A stretch of DNA of 43,013 bases from Gammaproteobacteria bacterium (GTDB lineage Bacteria; Pseudomonadota; Gammaproteobacteria; Thiohalomonadales; Thiohalomonadaceae), in assembly GCA_026196275.1 (NCBI GenBank), contig JAPHTQ010000065.1, positions 1 through 43,013 of the forward strand, read 5' to 3'. Under the pieces are notes generated by a model, which worked only from the letters and a program-made list of their open reading frames with translations, ran no database searches and was not told where the DNA came from. A program made the translations under genes and the position numbers. Of the stretch, positions 26,465 to 34,079 are shown piece by piece; position 1 is the first letter of the stretch; every line of letters starts with the position of its first letter.

Positions 26465-28678
26465 TCAGAATTTGCGTCTCACCTCGACAATATTCGGCAG
26501 CTGATTGATCCGTCCCAGCACCCGGCTAAGCTGATCAATATTGGCGATCTCCAGCGTCAGATCGATACGCGCCGTGTGGCTTTTTTTATCGGTTAGGGTA
26601 TTGGTGGCGAGGATATTGATCTTCTCGTTGGCCAGCACCGAATAGACATCGATTAACAGCCCCTGCCGGTCGATGGCCTCAACCTCCACATCCACCGGAT
26701 AGGTCGTCTCCTCACCCATACCGCCCCACTCCACCTCGATCAGGCGCGCGCGTTTGTTCTCCGGCAGATTGAGCACGTTCCTGCAGTCGCTGCGATGGAT
26801 AGTGACGCCGCGTCCCTGGGTGATGAAACCGATGATCGGATCGCCCGGCGCCGGCTTGCAGCAGCGTGCCAGATTGGTCAGCAGGTTGCCGACACCGCGG
26901 ATCTTGATGCTCTCGCCGTGTCCCTTCTCCTTACGCCGCGGCTTTTTCCTCATCTCCTCTTCGGCGCTTTTTTCCGGGGTGGTGAGCTTATGCACGGCAC
27001 CGGCGATCTGAGCGGGGTTGATGTCGCCGCGACCGATGGCAAGCAGCATCTCATCGGCGGACTGGAAGTGGAAGTAGTCGCACAGCTTCTCATAGCCCAG
27101 TGAGGAGACCCCCAACCGGTGCATCTCCCGGTCGAGGAGGTTCTTGCCGTCGACCAGGTTCTGCTGCTGGTCCTGCTGTTTGAACCAGCCGCGCGCCTTG
27201 GAACGGGCGCGGGAGGTCCTCAGATAACCCAGGTGAGGATTGAGCCAGTCGCGGCTCGGGCCGCCCTGCCTGGTGGTGAGTATCTCCACCTGCTCGCCCG
27301 ATTTGAGCTCGTAGGTAAGCGGCACGATGCGGCCGTTGACCTTGGCGCCGCGACAGCGGTTGCCCACCTCGGTGTGTACGTAGTAGGCAAAGTCGAGCGG
27401 GGTGGCCCCCTGCGGCAGATCGAACACCTCGCCGTTGGGAGTCAGGATGTAGACCCGGTCTTGGAAGACCTCGGATTTAAAGCGATCGATAAAGTCGCCG
27501 GCATTGGCCTCCTCCTCCTTCCAGTCGAGTAGCTGGCGCAACCAGGCGATCTTCTGCTCGAAGCCCTTGTCGTGGCGGCCGCCCTCCTTGTAGCGCCAGT
27601 GGGCGGCGACACCGAGCTCGGCGTGCTTGTCCATCTCCCAAGTGCGGATCTGCACCTCCAGGGTCTTGCCGCCGGGTCCGACCACCGCGGTGTGGATCGA
27701 CTGGTAGTTGTTCTCCTTGGGGGTGGCGATGTAGTCGTCGAACTCCTTGGGGATATGCGGCCACAGGCTATGGACCACCCCGAGTACGTGGTAACAGTCC
27801 GCCACCGAATCGACCAGCACCCGCACCGCGCGGACATCATAGAGGTCGTGAAAACTCAACCCCTTGTTTTTCATCTTCTTCCAGATACTGAAGAGGTGTT
27901 TGGGGCGCCCCTTGATATCGGCCTTGACCCCGGCCTTGCCCAGCTGCTTCTCCAGGATACCGATCACATTGTCGATATAGCCCTGGCGATCGACCCGTCG
28001 CTCGTCGAGAAATTTGGCCACCTGCTTGTAGCTAACGGGGTCGAGATAACGGAAGGAGAGGTCCTCCAGCTCCCATTTGATCTGCCAGATGCCGAGGCGG
28101 TTGGCCAGCGGCGCGTAGATATCCATCGTTTCGCGGGCGATACGCCGCTGCTTCTCCGCGGACAGATGCTTGAGGGTGCGCATGTTGTGCAGACGATCGG
28201 CCAGCTTGATCATCACCACCCGCACATCCTCGGCCATCGCCAGCAGCAGCTTGCGCAGACTCTCCGCCTTGATCTGCTCCTTGCCCTGCTGGGCGCCGTT
28301 GAGCTGGTAAGCACCGATGTAGCTCATCTTGGTCACACCGTCGACCAGGTGCGCCACCGCCGGGCCACACTGTTCGGCGACCTGCTCCAGGGTGATATCG
28401 GTATCCTCCACTACATCGTGCAGGATCGCCGCGGCAATGCTCTCATGATCCAGACGCAGTCCCGCGACGATGTCGGCCACCGCCATGGCGTGGGTCAGGT
28501 AGGGCTCGCCCGAGGCGCGCAGCTGCTCGACATGCGCCTTGTCGGCGATCTCCAGCGCGGTACGGATCAGCGTGATCTCCTCCTCGCTGCGCCCTTCGGC
28601 CAGCGAGGCGATCCAGATCGACTTGCTGTCCTCACGGTCGTGCGAGGGCGAGGGGAGCTGACTTTCTACATAAACCAT
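26465..28678 (-). CDS. relA: RelA/SpoT-family (p)ppGpp synthetase with RelA-type synthetase and intact HD motifs
   Basis: A 737-aa alarmone enzyme. The order is HD (about 40-190), synthetase (about 230-350), TGS (about 400-460), conserved helical/zinc-finger-like region, and ACT (about 665-737). The N-terminus (VYVESQLP, IWIASL) and the synthetase motif EFDD (312-315) are of the RelA type; SpoT/Rel proteins normally have RFKD there. Yet the hydrolase residues are complete: His63, His87-Asp88 in HDVVEDTD, and Asp161 in IKLADRLHNM, which are degenerate in classical RelA. It may therefore both make and degrade (p)ppGpp. ATG 28678 has only a weak ribosome site. A second RSH gene is expected elsewhere in the genome. 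Confidence 0.93.
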   Translation of the reverse strand: MVYVESQLPSPSHDREDSKSIWIASLAEGRSEEEITLIRTALEIADKAHVEQLRASGEPYLTHAMAVADIVAGLRLDHESIAAAILHDVVEDTDITLEQVAEQCGPAVAHLVDGVTKMSYIGAYQLNGAQQGKEQIKAESLRKLLLAMAEDVRVVMIKLADRLHNMRTLKHLSAEKQRRIARETMDIYAPLANRLGIWQIKWELEDLSFRYLDPVSYKQVAKFLDERRVDRQGYIDNVIGILEKQLGKAGVKADIKGRPKHLFSIWKKMKNKGLSFHDLYDVRAVRVLVDSVADCYHVLGVVHSLWPHIPKEFDDYIATPKENNYQSIHTAVVGPGGKTLEVQIRTWEMDKHAELGVAAHWRYKEGGRHDKGFEQKIAWLRQLLDWKEEEANAGDFIDRFKSEVFQDRVYILTPNGEVFDLPQGATPLDFAYYVHTEVGNRCRGAKVNGRIVPLTYELKSGEQVEILTTRQGGPSRDWLNPHLGYLRTSRARSKARGWFKQQDQQQNLVDGKNLLDREMHRLGVSSLGYEKLCDYFHFQSADEMLLAIGRGDINPAQIAGAVHKLTTPEKSAEEEMRKKPRRKEKGHGESIKIRGVGNLLTNLARCCKPAPGDPIIGFITQGRGVTIHRSDCRNVLNLPENKRARLIEVEWGGMGEETTYPVDVEVEAIDRQGLLIDVYSVLANEKINILATNTLTDKKSHTARIDLTLEIANIDQLSRVLGRINQLPNIVEVRRKF

Positions 28679-28732
28679 GAGCGCTGTGCTTTTCCGTTGT
28701 TTCCTGCCTGAATTTTAACCCAATACGACAAA

Positions 28733-30886
28733 TTAACGACCGCCACGGCCGTGAGGCTTGCGTGCCCTTTTCTTCACCGCAGCAGGCTTGCCCTTACGCT
28801 TGTCGGCGGGACCCGCCCCCTTGCGCTGCAGGCGTTGGCCTGTTTTGGTCACGCCCGACTCCTTCGGTTGCCAGGCCGGCACCAGGTGGCGCTTGCCGTT
28901 ACCGATGAGATCCTCACGGCCCATCCGCTTGAGCGCCTCACGCAGCTGCGGCCAGTTTTTCGGATCGTGATAGCGCAGAAAGGCCTTGTGCAGCCGACGA
29001 CGGCGCTCACCGATGGGGGTCTCCACCTCTCCGCCCAGGCGGTGTACCTTGCGCAGCGGATTCCTGCCGCTGTAGTACATCGCCGAGGCGATCGCCATCG
29101 GCGAGGGGATGAAGGACTGCACCTGATCCAGGCGAAAGCCGTTCTGCTTGAGCCACAGCGCCAGGTTCATCATGTCGGCATCGCTGGTGCCGGGGTGTGC
29201 GGCGATAAAGTAGGGGATCAGGTACTGCTCCTTGCCCGCCTCCCTGGAGTATTTTTCGAACATCGTCTTGAACCGCTCGTAGCTGCCCATGCCCGGCTTC
29301 ATCATGTGGCTCAGCGGACCGCTTTCACTGTGCTCCGGTGCGATCTTCAGATAGCCACCCACATGGTGGGTAACCAGTTCACGAACATAGTCGGGCGTGC
29401 GCACCGCCAGGTCGTAGCGCAGTCCGGAGGCGATGAAGACCCGTTTGACGCCATCGAGCCCGCGTACCCGCCGGTAGAGGTGAATGAGCGGGGTCTGATC
29501 GGTGTTGAGGTTGATGCAGATATCCGGGTAGACGCAGGAGAGACGCCGACAGGCCGACTCGATCTTCACCTCCTTGCAGCGCAGGCGCCACATATTGGCG
29601 GTGGGGCCGCCGAGATCGGAGATATTGCCGCTGAAGCCGGGGGTAAGGTCGCGGATCGCCTCGACCTCGCGCACGATGGAATCTTCCGAGCGGTTCTGCA
29701 CGATGCGCCCCTCATGCTCGGTGATCGAGCAGAAGGTACAGCCGCCAAAACAGCCGCGCATGATATTGACCGAGAAGCGGATCATCTCGTAGGCGGGAAT
29801 GCGTGCCTTGCCATAGGCGGGGTGGGGCTTGCGGGTATAGGGCAGCTCAAACACCCGATCCAGCTCTTTTGTGCTCAGTGGTAGCGGCGGCGGGTTGAGC
29901 CACACCTGGCGATTGGCGTGGGCCTGCACCAGCGGACGGGCATTGCCCGGATTGGTCTCCAGGTGAAATACCCGCGAGGCGTGGGCGTACATTACCGGGT
30001 CGTCCTTGATCTGCTCATAGGAGGGGAGCCGCACCACCACCCTGCCCCGCTGCTCACGCGGCACCTCGCGGAGGTTGTGCACCACCGGCCGCTGTGTGCA
30101 TTCCGGCTCATGGGCGTAGGGGTCCGGATGGGAGGGCAGTTCGCCCGGCTCATCCAGTTCACTGGAGTCGAGCTCGACCCAGTCCGAGGGGCTCTGTTTG
30201 AGAACAAAGGCGGTACCACGGATCTCGCGCATCTCCTGCAGACTCTTGCCTGCGGCCAGACCATGGGCCAGTTCAACAATGGCACGCTCGGCATTGCCGT
30301 AGAGCAGCAGGTCAGCCTTGCTATCGATCAGTATCGAGCGGCGGATCTTGTCCGACCAGTAGTCGTAGTGGACGATACGGCGCAAACTCGCCTCGATACC
30401 ACCGATAACAAGCGGTACCTCCTTGTACGCCTCACGGCAGCGCTGGGCGTAGACGATAACCGAACGATCGGGGCGCGTATTGCCTCTGCCATCGGGCGAG
30501 TAGGCGTCGTCCGAACGGATCTTGCGTTCCGCGGTGTAGCGGTTGATCATCGAGTCCATGTTGCCGGCGCTCACGCCGAAGAAGAGAGTAGGCTTGCCCA
30601 GGCGGCGGAAATCCTCCGCCGAGGTCCAGTCGGGCTGGGAGATGATCCCCACACGGAAGCCCTGCGCCTCGAGCACACGACCAATCACCGCCATACCGAA
30701 GCTGGGGTGATCGACATAGGCGTCCCCGGTCACCAGGATGATGTCGCACGCGTCCCAACCGAGAAGGTCCATCTCCTCGCGGGACATCGGCAGCACCGGT
30801 GCAGGCAGCAGCCTTTTTGCCCAGTACTGCCGGTAGGAGAAGAGGTCTGTGACGTGTTGCATGCTATTTTGAGAGGGGATCGACAA
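28733..30886 (-). CDS. ygiQ: YgiQ-family radical SAM protein
   Basis: A 717-aa protein with an N-terminal UPF0313 domain ([41 protein letters not shown]) and a central radical SAM domain whose iron-sulfur motif is CFGGCTFC (C-x3-C-x2-C, about residue 378-385). The C-terminal region ([28 protein letters not shown]) and a basic tail complete the family pattern. The reaction is not known. The start TTG 30886 is favoured because AGGAACC precedes it, while the internal ATG at 30862 has no ribosome site. It is divergent from the small secreted protein gene at 30981. Confidence 0.95.
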   Translation of the reverse strand: MSIPSQNSMQHVTDLFSYRQYWAKRLLPAPVLPMSREEMDLLGWDACDIILVTGDAYVDHPSFGMAVIGRVLEAQGFRVGIISQPDWTSAEDFRRLGKPTLFFGVSAGNMDSMINRYTAERKIRSDDAYSPDGRGNTRPDRSVIVYAQRCREAYKEVPLVIGGIEASLRRIVHYDYWSDKIRRSILIDSKADLLLYGNAERAIVELAHGLAAGKSLQEMREIRGTAFVLKQSPSDWVELDSSELDEPGELPSHPDPYAHEPECTQRPVVHNLREVPREQRGRVVVRLPSYEQIKDDPVMYAHASRVFHLETNPGNARPLVQAHANRQVWLNPPPLPLSTKELDRVFELPYTRKPHPAYGKARIPAYEMIRFSVNIMRGCFGGCTFCSITEHEGRIVQNRSEDSIVREVEAIRDLTPGFSGNISDLGGPTANMWRLRCKEVKIESACRRLSCVYPDICINLNTDQTPLIHLYRRVRGLDGVKRVFIASGLRYDLAVRTPDYVRELVTHHVGGYLKIAPEHSESGPLSHMMKPGMGSYERFKTMFEKYSREAGKEQYLIPYFIAAHPGTSDADMMNLALWLKQNGFRLDQVQSFIPSPMAIASAMYYSGRNPLRKVHRLGGEVETPIGERRRRLHKAFLRYHDPKNWPQLREALKRMGREDLIGNGKRHLVPAWQPKESGVTKTGQRLQRKGAGPADKRKGKPAAVKKRARKPHGRGGR

Positions 30887-30980
30887 GATGGTTCCTCAGG
30901 GGTTTTACTCTGTGGGGTCAAATGGCGTATATTTCAATCAGATAGTTATTATACTTGAAGAAAAACCACGGAGCCGGACA

Positions 30981-31274
30981 ATGCGACTTTTTTCTGCCCC
31001 CCCACTGCTGCTGCTGCTCTCTTTCGGCCTCGCTGCCCCGCTGTCGGCGGAGCAGTTGCAAATGCCTGCCGAGGGGCAGAGCGCTCCGCACAGCCGCACC
31101 GCGATGGATATGCCGGTCAAGGGGATGTCCAAGGCGCAGGTTGAACAAGTTTTTGGCAAACCCAGGCAGATACTGGCCCCGATCGGCGATCCACCGATCA
31201 GCCGCTGGGTCTATGAGAGCTATACCGTCTATTTCGAGTACTCCCACGTCATCCACAGCGTAGCCCACCGCTGA
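30981..31274 (+). CDS. Small secreted protein, possibly BamE/SmpA-like
   Basis: A 97-aa protein with a clear signal peptide (MRLFSAPPLLLLLSFGLAAPLSAEQ) and a mature domain of about 73 residues. The mature sequence VKGMSKAQVEQVFGKPRQI followed by WVYESYTVYFEYSHVIHSVAH resembles the helix-then-sheet layout of the BamE/SmpA/OmlA fold (G-M-S-x-x-Q-V-x-x-x-F-G-x-P), but it lacks a lipobox. ATG 30981 has GGAG 9 bases upstream; the longer frame from 30888 would bury the signal peptide. Function is unknown. It lies 83 bp before the ureohydrolase gene and may be co-transcribed. Confidence 0.85.
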   Translation: MRLFSAPPLLLLLSFGLAAPLSAEQLQMPAEGQSAPHSRTAMDMPVKGMSKAQVEQVFGKPRQILAPIGDPPISRWVYESYTVYFEYSHVIHSVAHR

Positions 31275-31357
31275 GCCGGTTCCGGCTCCCCGGGCCGCAG
31301 CCCGGAGCTATGGCTCAGGGAGAAAACCGTCTGATTCCCCTCCCCTGGAGATAACCC

Positions 31358-32434
31358 TTGTCGAAAACATTCACACTCCCCGAGGTTATTGCCCGGCTTG
31401 AGACAGGACAGCCGCCCCTGGCCGATGCCGGCTTTCTCGGCGCCAGCCTCTCCCCTGAACAGGCGGCACTGGTGCTCATCCCGGTTCCCTGGGAGGCCAC
31501 CACCTCCTACGGCGGCGGTACCAGCCAGGCACCGGTGGCGATCATCAGCGCAAGTCATCAGCTGGATCTGGAAGACAGCCTCTTCGACCGACCCTATCGT
31601 GCGGGGATCGCCTTCACCGAGGCCGATCCGCTGATCGCACGCCTCAATGCCGACGCCAAACCGGTCGCGGCCTCGGTAATCGAGGCACTGGAACAGGGCA
31701 GCCACGACGAGGAGGATCTGGCACTGGTCAATGCGGCCAGCGCCAGGGTCAACGAGCTGATCTATAAACAGGCCATGACACAGCTCAAGGCGGGCAAACA
31801 GGTGGCACTGGTCGGCGGCGATCACTCCTGCCCCGAAGGATTACTGCGCGCCCTGGCAAAGACTCAGCAGGAGCCCTTTGCTATCCTCCACTTCGATGCC
31901 CATCACGACCTGCGCCAGGCGTTCGAGGGTTTCAGCAGCTCCCACGCCTCGATCTTCTACAATGTCATGGAGGGGATCCCCGCCATCGAAAGATTGGTGC
32001 AGGTCGGTATCCGGGACTACAGTCGGGAAGAGAAGGCGTATGCCAACAAGCTGGGCGATCGCTGTCGCGTCTTCTACAGCAGCGGGCTGTTTCGTCGACG
32101 GGCTGGCGGCGAGAGCTTTGCGCAGATCACCAAAAGCATTCTCGATGCGTTGCCGCAGCGGGTCTACATCTCCTTCGATATCGACGCCCTCGACCCGCCC
32201 TACTGCCCATCCACCGGCACCCCTGTGCCCGGGGGAATGAGTTATGCCGAAGCCTGCTACATCATCGAGGAGCTGGCACTGTCGGGGCGCACGATCGTCG
32301 GCTTTGATCTCTGCGAGGTCAGCCCCGCAGCAGACGGTAACGAGTGGGATGCCAATGTCGGGGCGCGGATCTTATACAAACTCTGCGGCGCGCTGCTGCA
32401 CAGCCAGGGGCTTTGTCAGACCCGCAGCCCGTAG
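31358..32434 (+). CDS. Ureohydrolase (agmatinase/arginase family)
   Basis: A 358-aa metalloenzyme of the family that hydrolyses guanidino compounds to urea. The binuclear manganese ligands are all present: GGDHS (153-157), HFDAHHD (Asp180, His182, Asp184) and SFDIDALDP (Asp274, Asp276). The segment PSTGTPVPGGMSYAEA is also conserved. It is longer than standard agmatinase because of an N-terminal extension of about 35 residues. The true substrate (agmatine, arginine, guanidine or another) cannot be assigned. The start is TTG at 31358, with GGAG 8 bases upstream; the next ATG lies far inside the protein. A short GC-rich hairpin precedes it. Confidence 0.92.
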   Translation: MSKTFTLPEVIARLETGQPPLADAGFLGASLSPEQAALVLIPVPWEATTSYGGGTSQAPVAIISASHQLDLEDSLFDRPYRAGIAFTEADPLIARLNADAKPVAASVIEALEQGSHDEEDLALVNAASARVNELIYKQAMTQLKAGKQVALVGGDHSCPEGLLRALAKTQQEPFAILHFDAHHDLRQAFEGFSSSHASIFYNVMEGIPAIERLVQVGIRDYSREEKAYANKLGDRCRVFYSSGLFRRRAGGESFAQITKSILDALPQRVYISFDIDALDPPYCPSTGTPVPGGMSYAEACYIIEELALSGRTIVGFDLCEVSPAADGNEWDANVGARILYKLCGALLHSQGLCQTRSP

Positions 32435-32497
32435 CGGGACAAAGGCACAGCAATGGACGCTGTCAGTAGCTGCCACCATCCTGCCACAAGTTGACGA

Positions 32498-32522
32498 ATG
32501 ACATGACGTGACATGCATGTCA
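32498..32522 (+). promoter_or_regulatory. Candidate activator-binding sites (UAS) upstream of the sigma-54 small RNA promoter
   Basis: Two overlapping elements: ATGACATGACGTGACAT (32498-32514) and the perfect palindrome TGACATGCATGTCA (32509-32522). They are centred about 90-100 bp before the predicted transcription start, the usual distance for a sigma-54 activator. The first element recurs (15 of 17 identical, same orientation relative to transcription) upstream of the sigma-54 activator gene. Binding by that activator is inferred. Confidence 0.7.
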
Positions 32523-32578
32523 TGTAAAAATACAGAAAAAACCGTACAACTATTCAGCATTCGACATAACAGCTCTAT

Positions 32579-32593
32579 TGGCACAGTAATTGC
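32579..32593 (+). promoter_or_regulatory. Sigma-54 promoter (-24/-12), perfect core match
   Basis: TGGCAC-N5-TTGC matches all ten core positions of the sigma-54 consensus (TGGCAC at 32579-32584, TTGC at 32590-32593). Predicted start of transcription is near 32605. An AT-rich stretch lies between it and the upstream palindromes. Confidence 0.85.
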
Positions 32594-32604
32594 CTCTTAC
32601 TGAG

Positions 32605-32693
32605 TGTGGGTCTGGATAAAGGAATCCCTTCTCCAGACATTCCCTCCACACTGTGGTGTTTTTATCACGCCCCTCTTGGGGCGTGTTTTTTTT
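32605..32693 (+). ncRNA. Predicted sigma-54-dependent small RNA (about 89 nt)
   Basis: The interval runs from the predicted sigma-54 start to the T-run of a strong terminator. No open frame with a ribosome site fits inside it. The RNA would fold into a 5' hairpin (GTCTGGA 32610-32616 with TCCAGAC 32632-32638, inner AAGG/CCTT), a single-stranded pyrimidine-rich segment UUCCCUCC (32640-32647), a small hairpin (CCAC/GTGG) and the terminator hairpin. The unpaired CCCUCC could pair with Shine-Dalgarno sequences. The alternative is a short attenuated leader whose read-through reaches the lipoprotein operon about 430 bp downstream. Confidence 0.7.
32666..32693 (+). terminator. Rho-independent terminator of the predicted small RNA
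   Basis: Perfect 8-bp stem CACGCCCC / GGGGCGTG with a TCTT loop, followed by eight T. Confidence 0.95.
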
Positions 32694-32990
32694 ACCCCGC
32701 CAGCTCCCAGTCCCCATTTGTAAACTTATTTGTACTATCCGCGTCCCCTTGACGCAGCTCCCTATTCCCGGCCATTGGCGGCGTCCATGGGCTGCCCTAT
32801 ATATGCCGCGATCCGGGAAACCCTATGGGCCTGCCTCTCGCCAAGCCGCCAAGTGCGCAAAGAGAAACAAGCCCTTTCTTGGCGAGCTTTGCGGCTTGGC
32901 GAGAGTATTGGATAGGGGTATAGGGCCGTGCACGCCATGAAAATGCAAACAGGGGCGAGTAGTTACCTTATTTTTATATCATACAAAATC
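32694..32990. other. Intergenic stretch without a gene, between small RNA and lipoprotein operon
   Basis: Part of the 686-bp gene-free interval 32435-33120. Open frames here are short, have no ribosome site and cross a long inverted repeat (32835-32905), so I do not call a gene. The flanks of that repeat also show weaker pairing (GCCCTATA near 32794 with TATAGGGC near 32920), as if the whole 32770-32940 block were one imperfect palindromic element. Confidence 0.6.
32835..32905. repeat. Long inverted repeat with 19-bp arms
   Basis: CTCTCGCCAAGCCGCCAAG (32835-32853) and CTTTGCGGCTTGGCGAGAG (32887-32905) are complementary at 18 of 19 positions around a 33-nt spacer. The spacer repeats pieces of the arm (GCGCAAAGAG, CTTGGCGAG). 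The look is that of a dispersed palindromic intergenic repeat rather than a terminator (no T-run). Confidence 0.9.
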
Positions 32991-33006
32991 TGGCATATAT
33001 GTTGCT
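32991..33006 (+). promoter_or_regulatory. Candidate sigma-54 promoter of the lipoprotein-rhodanese operon
   Basis: TGGCAT-N5-TTGCT matches the sigma-54 core at 9 of 10 positions with correct spacing and a preceding C. The start would be near 33017, leaving a leader of about 104 nt. No private activator site is evident; the sites at 32498-32522 may serve at a distance. Confidence 0.65.
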
Positions 33007-33041
33007 CTTGATATAGGGTCACAGAACAGTGTTGAAATCCA

Positions 33042-33079
33042 TATCTTTTGTGGCATTATCTTTAGGTGCCACAAAGATA
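33042..33079 (+). promoter_or_regulatory. Stem-loop in the leader of the lipoprotein-rhodanese operon
   Basis: TATCTTTTGTGGCA (33042-33055) pairs with TGCCACAAAGATA (33067-33079) with one bulged T and an 11-nt loop. It lies between the predicted start and the lipoprotein ribosome site and has no T-run, so it is more likely a stability or control element than a terminator. Confidence 0.6.
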
Positions 33080-33120
33080 AAAACCAACCCGAAATCATTC
33101 GGGTAACAGATGGAGGAACC

Positions 33121-33291
33121 ATGAAACACCCCTACGCGCTTCTGTCCGCCATATTGATTGGCACTTCCCTGCTCTCCGGCTGTGCCTCTACCGGTACCAC
33201 ACCGGCAAGCAGTAACGAGCCGGCACCGGCAGCAGCTCCCAGCGAACCCGAACCGGCAGCAGTACCTGCCGCCGAACCCGAGTGTGACTGA
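33121..33291 (+). CDS. Small Pro/Ala/Glu-rich lipoprotein
   Basis: A 56-aa protein with ATG 33121 behind a strong GGAGG (33112-33116). Residues 1-20 are a lipoprotein signal (MKHPYALL, hydrophobic core), and the lipobox LSGC gives the acylated Cys21. The mature 36 residues are low complexity (Ser/Thr, then repeats of E-P-A-P-A type) and end in ECD, leaving a single free cysteine two residues before the end. It is the first gene of a unit with two rhodanese-like proteins; the spacing to the next gene is 99 bp. No known family is recognised. A role as membrane tether or sulfur carrier through the terminal cysteine is conceivable but unproven. Confidence 0.85.
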   Translation: MKHPYALLSAILIGTSLLSGCASTGTTPASSNEPAPAAAPSEPEPAAVPAAEPECD

Positions 33292-33390
33292 GTTTCCGTC
33301 ACCCTTATCATAACGTCATCTGACGAGACATAACTTACAAGGCCAAAGGCCAAACAAAACAGCACCCACAAACCAAAGGAGAAGCTGGTA

Positions 33391-34044
33391 ATGAAGATCA
33401 AAAAACTCATTACATCCACCGCCCTGATGGCATGCCTTTCATTCACGGCCGCCACTGCCTCGGCAGCTGATGTCGCTGTGAAGATCACCCCGGATATGGC
33501 CCATGCCATGGTGATGCACAACGGCAAGCAAGCCCATATCATGCGCAATCAGGATCAGAAAAATAAGGTCAACCCCGCCTTCGCCAAAACCTCCCGCAAA
33601 TGTCCGCCCTTCTGCATCAAACCGATGGAGCTGGGTCACGGTGTCGAAACCCTGGGCGAGCTGGAGGTTATCCACTATGCGGTCAAGATGAGCCACGGGG
33701 ATGACTCCATCATTCTGGTCGACAACCGCACCCCCGACTGGCACGCACGCGGCTCCATCCCCGGCGCTATCAACATCCCCTTCACCAAGATGAGCCGTGC
33801 CAAGGGCGCCGATGCCCTGACCATCGCCGAAACCCTGGAGACTCTGGGTGCCAAGGAGACCGGCAAAGGCTGGGACTTCAGCAACGCCAAGACCGCCGTC
33901 TTCTTCTGCAACGGCATGTGGTGTGGCCAGTCCCCCGCCGGTATCGCCGGTCTGCTCGCAGAGGGCTACCCGGGTGACAAGATCAAATGGTATCGCGGCG
34001 GCATGCAGAGCTGGGAGATTCTCGGCCTGACCACCGTTAAGTAA
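33391..34044 (+). CDS. Periplasmic rhodanese-like protein with extended CNGMWCGQS loop (paralog 1)
   Basis: A 217-aa protein with a Sec signal peptide (cleavage near ASAAD, residue 26). The N-terminal region carries KCPPFC (70-75). The rhodanese domain spans about 80-215: VDNRTPDWHARGSIPGAINIPFT matches the CH2A region, and the active loop is C173-NGMWC-GQS with a second cysteine at 178. Classical single-domain rhodaneses such as PspE have a shorter loop (CNAGRQS). Sulfurtransferase or persulfide chemistry is expected, with a possible internal disulfide. AAAGGAG precedes the ATG. It is followed by a close paralog, about 60 percent identical by eye, and is probably driven by the sigma-54 site at 32991. 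Confidence 0.9.
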   Translation: MKIKKLITSTALMACLSFTAATASAADVAVKITPDMAHAMVMHNGKQAHIMRNQDQKNKVNPAFAKTSRKCPPFCIKPMELGHGVETLGELEVIHYAVKMSHGDDSIILVDNRTPDWHARGSIPGAINIPFTKMSRAKGADALTIAETLETLGAKETGKGWDFSNAKTAVFFCNGMWCGQSPAGIAGLLAEGYPGDKIKWYRGGMQSWEILGLTTVK

Positions 34045-34050
34045 AAAACG

Positions 34051-34064
34051 ATAATCGCGATTAT
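34051..34064. promoter_or_regulatory. Perfect 14-bp palindrome between the two rhodanese genes
   Basis: ATAATCGCGATTAT reads the same on both strands. It lies 7 bp after the first rhodanese stop and just before the ribosome site (TGGAGG) of the second, so as RNA it could set the ratio of the two products, or as DNA it could bind a regulator. Confidence 0.55.
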
Positions 34065-34079
34065 TTGGAGGATTCAAGA

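Noticed and set aside
27572-29884. Long plus-strand open frames opposite relA and ygiQ
   Set aside because: Both opposing genes have well-conserved motifs across these intervals; the plus-strand translations are low-complexity His/Gln-rich shadows.
32653-32940. 95-codon plus-strand open frame in the gene-free interval
   Set aside because: It starts inside the small RNA terminator, has no ribosome site and runs through a long inverted repeat.
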